A DNA stretch of 64,000 nucleotides, from contig NZ_CP062253.1 of the NCBI RefSeq assembly GCF_014863585.1, forward strand, positions 3,188,501-3,252,500, read 5' to 3'. The notes beneath the pieces are model-generated. The model saw nothing but the letters and a program-made list of their open reading frames with translations. It did not search any database and was not told the DNA's origin. The position numbers were made by a program, and so were the translations under genes. The stretch's first letter is position 1; each line of letters starts with the position of its first letter. Below are positions 34,201 to 42,210 of this stretch, piece after piece. This stretch comes from Pseudomonas gozinkensis. GTDB taxonomy: Bacteria > Pseudomonadota > Gammaproteobacteria > Pseudomonadales > Pseudomonadaceae.

Positions 34201-36012
34201 TCGGAAGCCGTTGAGGGCGGAGCGCTGCGCCCGGCTCGGCTGATCGGCATTGATGACATTGCTGACAATGGCCTGCACTGAGGCGTTCAGGGAGCCACTG
34301 AGCAATCTGAGTCTGGCCTCGCCATTGACCCCGACGAACCAGGCTTGCGCCAGATCCGGTTTCAAACGCTCGAGCCAATAGCGCTGGATCGCCAGGTTCG
34401 CCATCGGCTGCGCCCTGAGCTGCTCAAGGACTGGCGCAGCCACCGAGTCAAATGTCTTGATCGCTGCAAGCGCCTTGTCCGCCAGCACCACGGACGGTTG
34501 CTGGTTGCCGGAAATCACCGGATGCGTGCTCCAGCGTCCCCCCATATCGATTGGCTGCAGTCGCTCGTGGATCATCGAGCGGATGTCCAGGCTCTTGTCG
34601 AACAGCGCATGCAGGTTCACGGCCCCATCGCTGTGGCGAAAGACTTGCAGTGCATATTCGATGTTCTGCCGTTGTTTGGTGATGATGGACTCGAACAGAA
34701 TCCTGAAAATGTCACCGACAATCCGCTCGCCGGACACCTGCGGCTGCCCGAAACCGAGAAAACGATTGCGCTCGTCCAGGCTCAACAGGCCATAGAGCTC
34801 ATCTTCATGGCCCTTGGCGATGAACTTTTCCTTCAGCGTATCCTTGAGGTCCTCGTAGTCCTTGAGCAGTTGCAAGCCGTGAGCGGGCGTGTAGAGGAAG
34901 GCGTGAGGCTCACTGATCATCAGCGAGCCCGCCAGCTCTACATAATTGGCTTCGCGCTCCCAAAGACGCACGTTTTCCACGACGGGAAAGCGCACGGCCT
35001 GAGTGACCGGTCGAATCAATTGCTGCAGCGTGTTGAATTGCCCGGCGTCGATGACACCGCTTTCGCGCTTGATCATCCATTCGCAATGCGCCTGATCTTC
35101 CAGTGCCTGGCCAAAGAAGGAACGTCGCGACAGTCCGAGGGCGGATGGCGCTTCCCAGTAACGCTCCAGGTGCTGGAACAACAGCGCAGGCAGTTTGCTC
35201 GCAGCCTGTTTGACAGCCTTTTCCCATTGCGCCTGATCATCGGTGGCCGGTGTCCTGCCCGGATTGGAAAAGCGGGGCGGTTGTTCGGTTGGCCAGTATT
35301 GATGGCGGTAATACATCAATACCGCATCACTCAGACTCAAGAGGTCGCTCATGTGTTGCCGTTCGCCACTGTTTCCGGTCGGTCGGTTGAAGCTGACTTG
35401 AGTGCGGCTTTGCGACAACGATCCGAAGTGAGACTGGAGCAGCTCATCGAGCACCGCACCCAGAAGCTGGGTCAGGGTCGGAAGCTTTTTCAGCTCCTGG
35501 CACATCATTTCGGCATTCATCAGCAGGCTCTGTCGAAAGTCTGCCAATTGCTCGGCGAAGACGTCGCCGGCAACGCTGGTGAACGTCATTGAAATACGCT
35601 CGGCGCCTTGTAATTGCTGGCGCTGGGGCAAGGCCAGGAATGGCAGCAGTGTGTCCTGCTCTTCGATATCGTTGAGCCGCCCTTCAAGCCGCTCTTTCAA
35701 TTCGGCACGGTTGTGGAATTTCTGGATGCCCGCATACGGGGTATAGAGGATCAGCCCCTTGTCGTCCGGCGTTTCACCGATAACAAAGGCGCCAGCCAAT
35801 GGCATGGGCGGCTCGCCAGTGATGTGGAGCAGAATTCGCTCGATAGCCATGGGCGGCTCCTGCTGGCGGCGCAGGGCGTCGGATGCCAGACTGGCATGGG
35901 CGAGCCATCTGAAATCCTTGTCACTCAAGCCATGGGCCTTGCCCAGTGCGGGCCAAAGGCCCGGTGAGTCGAACGTTTCGGGGAATAACAACGGTGGAGT
36001 GGCGGCTGACAT
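31237..36012 (-). CDS. giant dermonecrotic-toxin-like protein (DUF6543 type) with HEFSH motif
   Basis: A 1591-residue protein of the large family annotated in pseudomonads as dermonecrotic toxin/DUF6543. Four modules share an LYTP-type motif followed by a helical stretch: LILYTPYAG (87-95), FLYTPAHGL (372-380), VLWTPALGL (643-651) and LVLYAPYAE (999-1007). The C-terminal 200 residues contain LIHEFSHQFSKALD, an HExxH zinc-protease motif at 1455-1459. The third metal ligand is not obvious. No signal peptide and no toxin-partner (immunity) gene is visible nearby, nor a secretion cluster. Family and motif are seen; toxicity and metalloprotease activity are inference. Confidence 0.75.
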   Translation of the reverse strand: MSAATPPLLFPETFDSPGLWPALGKAHGLSDKDFRWLAHASLASDALRRQQEPPMAIERILLHITGEPPMPLAGAFVIGETPDDKGLILYTPYAGIQKFHNRAELKERLEGRLNDIEEQDTLLPFLALPQRQQLQGAERISMTFTSVAGDVFAEQLADFRQSLLMNAEMMCQELKKLPTLTQLLGAVLDELLQSHFGSLSQSRTQVSFNRPTGNSGERQHMSDLLSLSDAVLMYYRHQYWPTEQPPRFSNPGRTPATDDQAQWEKAVKQAASKLPALLFQHLERYWEAPSALGLSRRSFFGQALEDQAHCEWMIKRESGVIDAGQFNTLQQLIRPVTQAVRFPVVENVRLWEREANYVELAGSLMISEPHAFLYTPAHGLQLLKDYEDLKDTLKEKFIAKGHEDELYGLLSLDERNRFLGFGQPQVSGERIVGDIFRILFESIITKQRQNIEYALQVFRHSDGAVNLHALFDKSLDIRSMIHERLQPIDMGGRWSTHPVISGNQQPSVVLADKALAAIKTFDSVAAPVLEQLRAQPMANLAIQRYWLERLKPDLAQAWFVGVNGEARLRLLSGSLNASVQAIVSNVINADQPSRAQRSALNGFRPDAYALTLECPIQPSPVTLAHCVFITERGGLDEQHSGRAVLWTPALGLEVFDNVAVARQVLKRRLSDSDRRLLLLENIVPSQYQPHQRYSLGPFQYIDGNVLHERMQSTIEHYLVRCQHVRERIKDSARRDRALAGLRGAGLSTNLPLASAHAQAIATRQTLPAWLGMAPVQEQKRHVELLEQWYQSVTDDKDYLSGVPSLVGHVEQTLKSMLDSRFPGSRLDPREIEITPNLALAGPARSLVEFALNHINIAQGTGFRITSKNAATLPAGLNQSAVTQMLLSLAIPTTYARKVIQALSASDPESQKRKQRFFRQLPWQLLQHAHAAKLQQHLSGSAYGLIQQVLDMPDALARAAVHGAHAIACPLSLIKTAGATALPVQGMYVFTPGSRHKGPLVLYAPYAEQVFQEFENENELISALNMPGRLQDLLLRRLQGSERAILRNLLVSSVGQPSEMKLAISAFEGNLLEHLYNDNLVLLEQQLDAQKNSESQFDWETAKILFSQEIRQLSNLLPGKLGYIPVLWKAYDEFKGSAEALQNHHWKRALKSFVRGAEQMIMVGLIPQASDEAEAVVEEVQDMAETAELADIDPTAPQRTMLQSYESMDVALKDLKFDPGQGTYLQVSRNRHFAAVEGKVYPVVKSGNAWRLANSVPQGPLFQKNGPRLVRVADHQTVHYGQVFGRLVERHSITTLRRTMLNIEAQGMEEIRMRFPLKAQALVNAIDLARRYAFYCLHNLVPLANGPIHSRVSHFLEDFFNVPTITPEILSRINAAILPICNALVDPSDELLDTERFVVGSNKWLHDVIAFVLEGDAQKRVHFTEHFFRQQLDQYKPFLLEPFDVDGHAQASTLIHEFSHQFSKALDITTLRAREPFSDLISRITTGGSKLYNDLHADQRSALSLSTPRVRLFAEWNSVFKTWVDVDKVPGMELTHKEILRLTGARNLREARDAFLDQRSPDARINVILRNADSIARLICEVGRQLDPAPAP

Positions 36013-36218
36013 CTCGAGTCTCGATAAGGGCGCTTGTACGCGTGGGTAGATCGAAACCCGAGGCTAAAAAAACGTTGCCCGGTGCCGGTGGTAAATACAT
36101 ATCGCGCGCGGGTCGATGCGCATGGCAGGGTTGACAGGCTGTCGGCCGCATGTGGTTAATCTGGTTGCGGGTTGTCCGTTCGCTGTTGTTCCCTCCAATA
36201 ATTACTCTGGAGCTTCAG

Positions 36219-37250
36219 ATGTCTGCGCCACACGATCATGCAATCTCCTCCACGGTGTCCCTGGATGAGCTGACTCAATTGCTGCAAACGATTTTCACCC
36301 GTCACGGCACCTCGGCCGAAGTTGCGCGAACGCTGGCCGCCAATTGCGCGAATGCCGAGCGGGACGGCGCTCACAGCCATGGGGTTTTCCGGATTCCCGG
36401 TTATGTTTCGACGCTCAACAGCGGCTGGGTCAACGGCAAGGCCGTGCCGAAGGTCGAGGACGTGGCTTCAGGGTTCGTCAGCGTCGATGCCGGCAATGGT
36501 TTTGCTCAACCTGCACTGGCGGCAGCACGTGCAATGCTCGTGGAAAAGGCCCGCAGTGCCGGGATCGCGGTGCTAGCGATCCGCAACTCCCATCACTTCG
36601 CCGCGTTGTGGCCGGACGTCGAGCCTTTCGCCGATGAAGGCCTGGTGGCGTTGAGCGTGGTCAACAGCATGACTTGCGTGGTGCCGCACGGCGCCGACCG
36701 GCCGTTGTTCGGCACCAATCCGATCGCCTTCGCCGCGCCACGGGCCGACGGTGCGCCGATCGTGTTCGACCTGGCCACCAGCGCCATCGCCCATGGCGAC
36801 GTGCAGATCGCCGCGCGCCAGGGCGAGAAACTGCCGGCGGGCATGGGCGTCGACAGCCTCGGCCAGCCGACCTGCGACCCGAAAGCGATTCTGGAAGGCG
36901 GCGCCTTGCTGCCGTTTGGCGGGCACAAAGGTTCGGCGCTGTCGATGATGGTGGAGTTGCTTGCCGCCGCGCTGACCGGTGGCAACTTCTCGTTCGAATT
37001 CGACTGGAAGAATCATCCGGGGGCCAAGACCCCGTGGACCGGCCAGTTGCTGATCGTCATCGACCCGAGCAAGACCGCCGGGCAAAGCTTCGCCGAACGC
37101 AGTCAGGAACTCGTACGGCAGATGCACGGGGTAGGTCTCAAGCGCTTGCCGGGGGATCGGCGGCATTTGCAGCGGGCCAGATCATTGGCCAAGGGGATCG
37201 AGCTGGATCAACAGACCCTGGCGCAGTTGCGTGAACTGGCCGGCGAATGA
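36219..37250 (+). CDS. dpkA: delta1-piperideine-2-carboxylate reductase DpkA
   Basis: A 343-residue member of the type-2 malate/lactate dehydrogenase family, which uses NADPH without a Rossmann fold. SRDGAHSHG-like (NAERDGAHSHGVFR), RNSHHFAALWPDVEPFA, GTNPIAFAAP and GGALLPFGGHKGSALSMMVELLA are characteristic of DpkA, the enzyme that reduces piperideine-2-carboxylate or pyrroline-2-carboxylate in D-lysine or D-proline catabolism. It also fits general Ldh-family oxidoreductases, so the substrate is likely but not certain. The start MSAPHDH has CTGGAG before it. It is divergent from the toxin gene and is followed by a near-perfect terminator. Confidence 0.85.
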   Translation: MSAPHDHAISSTVSLDELTQLLQTIFTRHGTSAEVARTLAANCANAERDGAHSHGVFRIPGYVSTLNSGWVNGKAVPKVEDVASGFVSVDAGNGFAQPALAAARAMLVEKARSAGIAVLAIRNSHHFAALWPDVEPFADEGLVALSVVNSMTCVVPHGADRPLFGTNPIAFAAPRADGAPIVFDLATSAIAHGDVQIAARQGEKLPAGMGVDSLGQPTCDPKAILEGGALLPFGGHKGSALSMMVELLAAALTGGNFSFEFDWKNHPGAKTPWTGQLLIVIDPSKTAGQSFAERSQELVRQMHGVGLKRLPGDRRHLQRARSLAKGIELDQQTLAQLRELAGE

Positions 37251-37266
37251 GTGTTTGCCGGACATG

Positions 37267-37297
37267 AAAAAGGCGAGCCACATGGCTCGCCTTTTTT
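37267..37297. terminator. bidirectional terminator between dpkA and DUF883 gene
   Basis: A 14-base perfect stem (37267-37280 and 37283-37296) with a two-base loop and A/T runs on both sides, sitting between converging genes. It should stop transcripts from both directions. Confidence 0.93.
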
Positions 37298-37305
37298 GTT
37301 CGCGC

Positions 37306-37623
37306 TCAGCGGCGACCGAGCAGCAATCCGACCACCAGACCGAAGCCGGCGGAGATCGCCACGGTCTGCCACGGGTGCCCGCCGATGTAGCTCTCGGTGG
37401 CATCCACCGCCGGTTTGGTGCGATCACGCACGCTGGTGACTGAATCCAGCGCCTGCTGCAATTTCTGGGCGATTTGCCCGCGCAGGGTTTCTGCTTCCTC
37501 GCCGACCAGCGAGGCACTGCTCTTGAGCAGTTTTTCCGACTCTTCGATCAGCGCCTGAAGTTCGCTGAAGGCCTGGTCCTTGATTTGGTCTTCGGCGGCT
37601 TGAACGGCGGTTTTCCGGGCCAT
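37306..37623 (-). CDS. DUF883 (ElaB/YqjD-type) membrane-anchored protein
   Basis: A 105-residue protein with a helical N-terminus (AVQAAEDQIKDQAFSELQALIEESEKLLKSSASLVGEEAETLRGQIAQ) and a C-terminal glycine-rich membrane helix with the family end GHPWQTVAISAGFGLVVGLLLGRR. ElaB and YqjD of E. coli are tail-anchored proteins that bind ribosomes in stationary phase and are sigma-S controlled; that role is an extrapolation. Start MARKTAV is preferred to a longer frame because the family begins there. Converges on dpkA. Confidence 0.85.
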   Translation of the reverse strand: MARKTAVQAAEDQIKDQAFSELQALIEESEKLLKSSASLVGEEAETLRGQIAQKLQQALDSVTSVRDRTKPAVDATESYIGGHPWQTVAISAGFGLVVGLLLGRR

Positions 37624-37776
37624 TGGGTGACTCCTTGCAGGTGAATGGACAGTGAACAATGGAGTGCGGCGCGACTTGAAAAGTTGCAGCGATTTTCCAT
37701 CCGGAGCAAAAACCAGCGTCAGAGGTTTCTGCCCAGCGTGTAAGATGTCGCCATTTCATGCAGCAGGTAATTCCCG

Positions 37777-38031
37777 ATGAGTTTCAATCTGGCCGACAAA
37801 TCCCTCGCAGAGCGCGCCGCGCTGGAAGATGAAAAATCCCGACTGTTCGAACTCTGGCAGAACAATCTGGGCAAAGCCAAGGGCGAAGCCGCGCGGTTGT
37901 TCGGCGAGCGCTCCAAGCGCAAGGGCAAATGGGCCGAATTCGTTCGCGCCGAACTGGACGGCATGTCGCCGCCGGAATTCGCCAACATGGTGCGCAGTGA
38001 AGTCAATCGCCTGATGGCGGCCAACAAGTAA
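37777..38031 (+). CDS. conserved small protein of unknown function (84 residues)
   Basis: An 84-residue, Lys/Arg/Glu-rich, helical protein (NLADKSLAERAALEDEKSRLFELWQNNLGKAKGEAARLFGERSKRKGKW, then AEFVRAELDGMSPPEFANMVRSEVNRLM). No signal peptide or membrane helix. The charged N-terminus with an amphipathic tail resembles small accessory proteins of pseudomonads, but I do not recognise a named family. The stop is immediately next to the end of the leftward LysR gene, so the two converge with no spacer, an unusual tail-to-tail packing. Confidence 0.65.
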   Translation: MSFNLADKSLAERAALEDEKSRLFELWQNNLGKAKGEAARLFGERSKRKGKWAEFVRAELDGMSPPEFANMVRSEVNRLMAANK

Positions 38032-38946
38032 TCACTCGGCCCTGAAACTGGCGGCAATCGCTTCGCGCACCGCCAGCACCACCGGATCGATCTGGGTGCT
38101 GGTGCGCCAGCCCAGTTCGATCGGGTAACGCGGCAACGCGAGCGGGCAGGGCAGCAGTGCCAGCCCGCTCATTGAAGCAATCGCCTGCGCGGCGTGGGTC
38201 GGAATGGTGGCCACCGCATCGCTGCCCTTGAGCAGATGCGGCAACGCCGCGAAATGCGTGGTCGAGGCGCAGACCCGGCGACTGCGGCCCAGCGCCGCCA
38301 GCCCCTCATCGGTGATCCCGATAAAACCGCCCGACGACACCAGCAGGTGCTCACGGGTAACGAATTCCTCCAGTCCGATCTGCTGCTGGCCCGGCGCCAG
38401 ACTCGCCGGATCCACCAGACACGCGTAACCCCCTTCACCCAACACCTGACGACTGAGCAGCCGCTCGGCGAACCCGCCGGCGGTGATCGCCAGATCAATG
38501 CTGCGCTCCATCAGCGCCCGGGCGACGATCTGGCTGTGGGTCTGACGGAAGATCAGCCGCAGTTTCGGCGCGCGGCGGGCGATTTCCTCGATCAGCCGGC
38601 GGCCATAAGCGATTTCGAAATCGTCCGAGAGGCCCACGGTGACCGAGCGTCCTTCGTAGTGGTTGGCGGTTGGATCGACCATGGCCAGGCTTTGCCGGCA
38701 TTTGTTCAGCGCATCGCTCACGACCGGTTTCAACTGGTTGGCCTTGAGCGTCGGCGCCAATCCCCGGCCGGTGCGCACGAACAACTGATCGCCATACACC
38801 TCGCGCAACCGGCGCAGAGCCGCGCTGACCGCCGACTGGGTCACGCCCAGACGCAACGCTGCGCGGCTGGCGCTGGACTCTTCATGCAGGGCTTCGAAGA
38901 CTTTGAGCAGGTTGAGGTCGACGGTTGCGATATTCATCTGGTTCAT
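38032..38946 (-). CDS. LysR-type transcriptional regulator
   Basis: A 304-residue LTTR. The N-terminal helix-turn-helix (LNLLKVFEALHEESSASRAALRLGVTQSAVSAALRRLREVYGDQLF) is clear, followed by a periplasmic-binding-like effector domain (SVTVGLSDDFEIAYGRRLI). It is divergent from the nitrilase gene across about 85 bases, the classic arrangement for an LTTR controlling the neighbouring enzyme. Neither of two nearby ATGs (38946 and 38937) has a convincing ribosome site, so the start is approximate. Effector unknown. Confidence 0.88.
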   Translation of the reverse strand: MNQMNIATVDLNLLKVFEALHEESSASRAALRLGVTQSAVSAALRRLREVYGDQLFVRTGRGLAPTLKANQLKPVVSDALNKCRQSLAMVDPTANHYEGRSVTVGLSDDFEIAYGRRLIEEIARRAPKLRLIFRQTHSQIVARALMERSIDLAITAGGFAERLLSRQVLGEGGYACLVDPASLAPGQQQIGLEEFVTREHLLVSSGGFIGITDEGLAALGRSRRVCASTTHFAALPHLLKGSDAVATIPTHAAQAIASMSGLALLPCPLALPRYPIELGWRTSTQIDPVVLAVREAIAASFRAE

Positions 38947-39030
38947 ATCATTCAGCAGTGGATCGGTCTTTATTCATGATCCCGTGGCGCCGGAGAATGA
39001 GCAACACCTGAACCTCACGGAGTGACCGCC

Positions 39031-39954
39031 ATGCCCAAATCAATCGTTGCCGCCCTGCAGATCGGCGCCTTGCCCGGTGGCAAGGCTGAAACCCTGGAAC
39101 AGATCCTGAGCTGGGAAACCGCGATCAGCGAATCCGGCGCCTCGTTGGTCGTGATGCCCGAAGCCTTGCTCGGCGGTTACCCGAAAGGCGAGGGATTCGG
39201 CACGCAACTGGGTTATCGCTTGCCGGAAGGGCGCGAGGCCTACGCCCGTTATTTTGCCAACGCCATTGATGTGCCGGGCGCGGAAACCGAAGCGCTGGCC
39301 GGGCTGTCGGCGCGTACCGGGGCCAATCTGGTGATCGGCGTGATCGAACGGGCCGGCAGCACCTTGCATTGCACCGCGCTGTATTTCGATCCGCAGGCAG
39401 GCCTTGTGGCCAAGCACCGCAAACTGATGCCCACCGGCACAGAACGGCTGATCTGGGGCAAGGGCGACGGCTCGACGCTGCCGGTGCTCGACACTCAGGT
39501 CGGCAAGCTCGGCGCGGTGATCTGCTGGGAAAACATGATGCCGCTGCTACGCACGGCGATGTACGCCAAAGGCATTGAGGTCTGGTGTGCCCCGACCGTG
39601 GACGAGCGCGAGATGTGGCAGGTCAGCATGCGCCACATCGCCCATGAAGGGCGCTGCTTTGTGGTCAGCGCCTGTCAGGTGCAGGCCTCGCCGGATGAAC
39701 TGGGCGTAGAGATCGCCAATTGGCCCGGGGATCGCCCGCTGATCGCCGGTGGAAGCGTGATCGTCGGGCCGATGGGCGACGTGCTGGCCGGGCCGTTGCG
39801 CGGCGAGGCCGGATTGCTCACCGCCGAGATCGACACCGATGAACTGGTGCGCGCCCGCTACGACTACGACGTGGTCGGCCACTATGCGCGGCCGGATGTG
39901 TTCGAGTTGAGCGTCGACGAGCGGGCGAAACCGGGGGTGCGTTTTCACACATAA
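39031..39954 (+). CDS. nitrilase-family hydrolase
   Basis: A 307-residue carbon-nitrogen hydrolase. The catalytic triad is visible as Glu44 ([10 protein letters not shown]), Lys131 (HRKLMPTG) and Cys165 (VICWENMMP), with PKGEGFG and [13 protein letters not shown] as in true nitrilases that convert nitriles to carboxylic acids and ammonia. VVSACQVQ and a C-terminal [10 protein letters not shown] tail also fit nitrilase. Members in P. fluorescens act on arylaceto- or aliphatic nitriles; the natural substrate here is unknown. The ATG at 39031 has GGAG eight bases before it. Divergent from the LysR regulator, its likely controller; followed by a REPIN. Confidence 0.87.
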   Translation: MPKSIVAALQIGALPGGKAETLEQILSWETAISESGASLVVMPEALLGGYPKGEGFGTQLGYRLPEGREAYARYFANAIDVPGAETEALAGLSARTGANLVIGVIERAGSTLHCTALYFDPQAGLVAKHRKLMPTGTERLIWGKGDGSTLPVLDTQVGKLGAVICWENMMPLLRTAMYAKGIEVWCAPTVDEREMWQVSMRHIAHEGRCFVVSACQVQASPDELGVEIANWPGDRPLIAGGSVIVGPMGDVLAGPLRGEAGLLTAEIDTDELVRARYDYDVVGHYARPDVFELSVDERAKPGVRFHT

Positions 39955-39957
39955 CCC

Positions 39958-40046
39958 TGTGTGAGCGAGCTTGCTCGCGAAGGCGGTGTATCAGCCCCCT
40001 TTGAGTCAACTGACACGGCCCTTTCGCGGGCAAGCTCGCTCCCACA
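39958..40046. repeat. REPIN: paired inverted REP elements, slightly diverged
   Basis: Arms at 39958-39981 and 40023-40046 match in 22 of 24 positions as inverted copies of the same REP core as the element near glgX. It begins four bases after the nitrilase stop and ends before the LEA-14-like gene. Confidence 0.88.
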
Positions 40047-40060
40047 ATGGCTTTGGTGGA

Positions 40061-40534
40061 TTACCAGGTGGCAGCACTGGCTCTGGGCAGACTGAGCTTG
40101 CCGGTATCGACAAATCGCATCGTGCCAAACAGCCCGCCCGCCAATTTGCCGCGCAGCACATAGGGCAGGTTGTCGAGGGTTTGGGTCTGGCTCAGGCCCA
40201 GGGTCTGGCGCAACACCGAGAACGCGGAAATGCTCACCGGGACGCTGACAATGGTTTCGGAGAACCGTGGAATCGAGCCGGTCTGATCGCTGACACCCGA
40301 CGCCAGCGAGTGGCCGTTGACCTCCAGATCCAGCGCGATGCCGTTGTAGTCGATGGCGGTTTCGTTGGGATTCTGCACCCGCAGCTTGATCGCGAAGCGC
40401 ACTTCCAGATCCTGGCTAGGCAGCGGTTCGAGGCCGACCACATTGATGTTTACCGGATCACGATTGGGAAACAACGCACAAGCGCTGAGGGAGAGCAGAA
40501 GCAGGGACAGGATGACGGCTTGGAGACGGCGCAT
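40061..40534 (-). CDS. LEA-14-like (WHy domain) lipoprotein
   Basis: A 157-residue lipoprotein. MRRLQAVILSLLLLSLSAC gives a signal peptide with lipobox LSAC (Cys at 19). The remainder is a LEA-2/WHy domain: INVVGLEPLPSQDLEVRFAIKLRVQNPNETAIDYNGIALDLEVNGHSLASG is the typical beta-rich NPN motif region. WHy-domain proteins are linked to water stress and desiccation in bacteria and plants. It starts just beyond the terminator hairpin of the NCS2 permease gene. The nearby trehalose cluster is distant, so no shared regulation is implied. Confidence 0.85.
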   Translation of the reverse strand: MRRLQAVILSLLLLSLSACALFPNRDPVNINVVGLEPLPSQDLEVRFAIKLRVQNPNETAIDYNGIALDLEVNGHSLASGVSDQTGSIPRFSETIVSVPVSISAFSVLRQTLGLSQTQTLDNLPYVLRGKLAGGLFGTMRFVDTGKLSLPRASAATW

Positions 40535-40544
40535 TGATGCTCTC

Positions 40545-40593
40545 TCATTGAAAAAGGGCTGAACCGTGGCCGGTATCAGCCCTTTTTCAATGA
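40545..40593 (-). terminator. long-stem terminator after the NCS2 permease
   Basis: An 18-base perfect inverted repeat (40545-40562 and 40576-40593) with a 13-base loop and A/T tracts within the stem. It lies after the permease stop and starts only 11 bases upstream of the LEA-14-like ATG, so that gene's promoter or leader must overlap the hairpin. Confidence 0.85.
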
Positions 40594-40603
40594 GCGGACA
40601 GGA

Positions 40604-42070
40604 TCAACGGTTCAACTGTGCGACAGCGGCCTTCGTTGCGGGTTCAGCTTTGGCCGGCAGCTCGGGGTTTTCCATGACCTGAAGGATAGAGGCTTCCGGG
40701 TCGAAGTCATCCTCTTCCAGCTCGATGAACTCTTCTGGCAGGAAGATATTCAGCACGATCGCACACAGCGCGCCGACGGTGATCGGCGACTCGAAAATAT
40801 TGCGCAACGCTTGCGGCAGTTCGCGCAGCACTTCCGGCACGGCGGCGATGCCCAGGCCCATGCCGACGGAAATCGCCACGATCAGCATGTTGCGCCGATG
40901 CAGGCCGGCCTCGGCGAGGATCTTGATCCCGGCCACGGCCACGGTGCCGAACATCACCAGCTCCGCGCCGCCGAGCACCGGTTTCGGCATCAATTGCAGC
41001 ACCGCACCGATCATCGGGAACAGACCCAGCAGCACCAACAGGCCGGCAATGAAGAACGCCACGTAGCGGCTGGCCACGCCGGTCAGCTGAATCACCCCGT
41101 TGTTCTGGGCGAAGGTCACCATCGGCATGCTGTTGAACACGGCGGCCATGGCCGAGTTGAGGCCGTCGGCCAGCAAACCCGACTTGATCCGGCGGATGTA
41201 CAGCGGGCCTTTGACTGGCTGCCGGGAAATCATCGAGTTGGCGGTCAGGTCACCGGCGGCTTCCAGCGGCGACACCAGGAAAATCACCGCCACCGGCACA
41301 AATGCTACCCAGTCGAAGTTGAAACCGTACTTGAACGGCACCGGCACGCTGACCACCGGCACTTCGGGCAGGTTGGCAAAATCCACGGTGCCCATCAGCC
41401 ACGCCACCACGTAGCCGAGGGTCAGGCCGATAACGATCGCGCCCAACCGCAGGAACGGCACATCCACCCGGTTCAACACCACAATGGTGCCCAGCACCAG
41501 CGCCGCCAGGAACACGTGGCTGGCCGCGCCCAGATCCGCCGCGCCGAAGCCGCCGGCAATGTCGGTCATCGCCACTTTGATCAGCGACAGGCCCATCAGC
41601 GTGATGATGGTGCCGGTCACCACCGGGGTGATCAGCATGCGCAATTTGCCGATGAACTGGCTCAAGACCACTTCGATGAAGGCGGCGAAGAAGCACACGC
41701 CGAAGATCGTCGACAGGATTTCATCGGTGCCGCCGCCCCGGGCCTTGACCATGAAACCGGCGCTGAGAATCACGCTGATAAAGGAAAAACTGGTGCCTTG
41801 CAGGCACAACAGCCCCGAACCGACCGGGCCAAAGCGCTTGGCCTGAACGAAGGTGCCGAGGCCCGAGACGAACAGCGCCATGCTGATCAGATACGGGATT
41901 TCGCTTTGCAGACCGAGGGCGCCGCCCATGATCAGGGTCGGGGTGATGATGCCGACGAAGCTGGCCAGCACGTGTTGCAGGGCGGCAAACACCGTTGCGG
42001 TGAAGTGCGGACGGTCGTTGAGGCCGTAGATCAGATCGTTGTTGCGCGGGGCTTTTTCAGAGACGGTCAT
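40604..42070 (-). CDS. NCS2 nucleobase:cation symporter (xanthine/uracil type)
   Basis: A 488-residue integral membrane protein with about 14 hydrophobic segments. Family motifs include QHVLASFVGIITPTLIMGGALGL, GSGLLCLQGTSFSFI, PVVTGTIITLMGLSLIKVA, SPLEAAGDLTANSMIS and the NS(M)PMVTFAQNNGVIQLTGVASRYV substrate-site region. These transport purines or pyrimidines with H+; XanQ/UraA-like specificity (xanthine, uric acid) is plausible but not fixed. The polar C-terminal tail (EEFIELEEDDFDPEASIL) is typical of Pseudomonas homologues. The start is the first ATG. No purine riboswitch was seen upstream. Confidence 0.9.
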   Translation of the reverse strand: MTVSEKAPRNNDLIYGLNDRPHFTATVFAALQHVLASFVGIITPTLIMGGALGLQSEIPYLISMALFVSGLGTFVQAKRFGPVGSGLLCLQGTSFSFISVILSAGFMVKARGGGTDEILSTIFGVCFFAAFIEVVLSQFIGKLRMLITPVVTGTIITLMGLSLIKVAMTDIAGGFGAADLGAASHVFLAALVLGTIVVLNRVDVPFLRLGAIVIGLTLGYVVAWLMGTVDFANLPEVPVVSVPVPFKYGFNFDWVAFVPVAVIFLVSPLEAAGDLTANSMISRQPVKGPLYIRRIKSGLLADGLNSAMAAVFNSMPMVTFAQNNGVIQLTGVASRYVAFFIAGLLVLLGLFPMIGAVLQLMPKPVLGGAELVMFGTVAVAGIKILAEAGLHRRNMLIVAISVGMGLGIAAVPEVLRELPQALRNIFESPITVGALCAIVLNIFLPEEFIELEEDDFDPEASILQVMENPELPAKAEPATKAAVAQLNR

Positions 42071-42155
42071 GGTGGTTTGCGTGCCGCAATGCGGGGCCGG
42101 GTCGGAAAATGGGTGCGCAGGATGCCGTAAGCGAGGGGCGAGGGCAACGCATGAT

Positions 42156-42201
42156 CGTTCCCACTCTGCGTGGGAATGCAGCCCGGGACGCTCCGCGTTC
42201 C
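42156..42201. repeat. second REP-like palindrome family (CGTTCCCAC...GTGGGAACG type)
   Basis: A palindrome CGTTCCCACTCTGCGTGGGAATG (42156-42178) is followed by GGGACGCTCCGCGTTCC (42185-42201), the layout of a different short palindromic repeat family common in P. fluorescens-group genomes. It lies between the NCS2 permease and the next LysR gene. Confidence 0.8.
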
Positions 42202-42210
42202 AAAAAATGA

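Noticed and set aside
36130..36160. Sigma-70 promoter for dpkA (TTGACA present)
   Set aside because: No acceptable -10 hexamer lies 16-18 bases downstream.
40811..42130. 439-codon His/Asp-rich frame opposite the NCS2 permease
   Set aside because: Composition is a mirror of hydrophobic membrane codons, not a real His-rich protein.
42071..42155. Purine riboswitch before the NCS2 permease
   Set aside because: The short leader does not show the conserved three-way junction pattern of a purine riboswitch.
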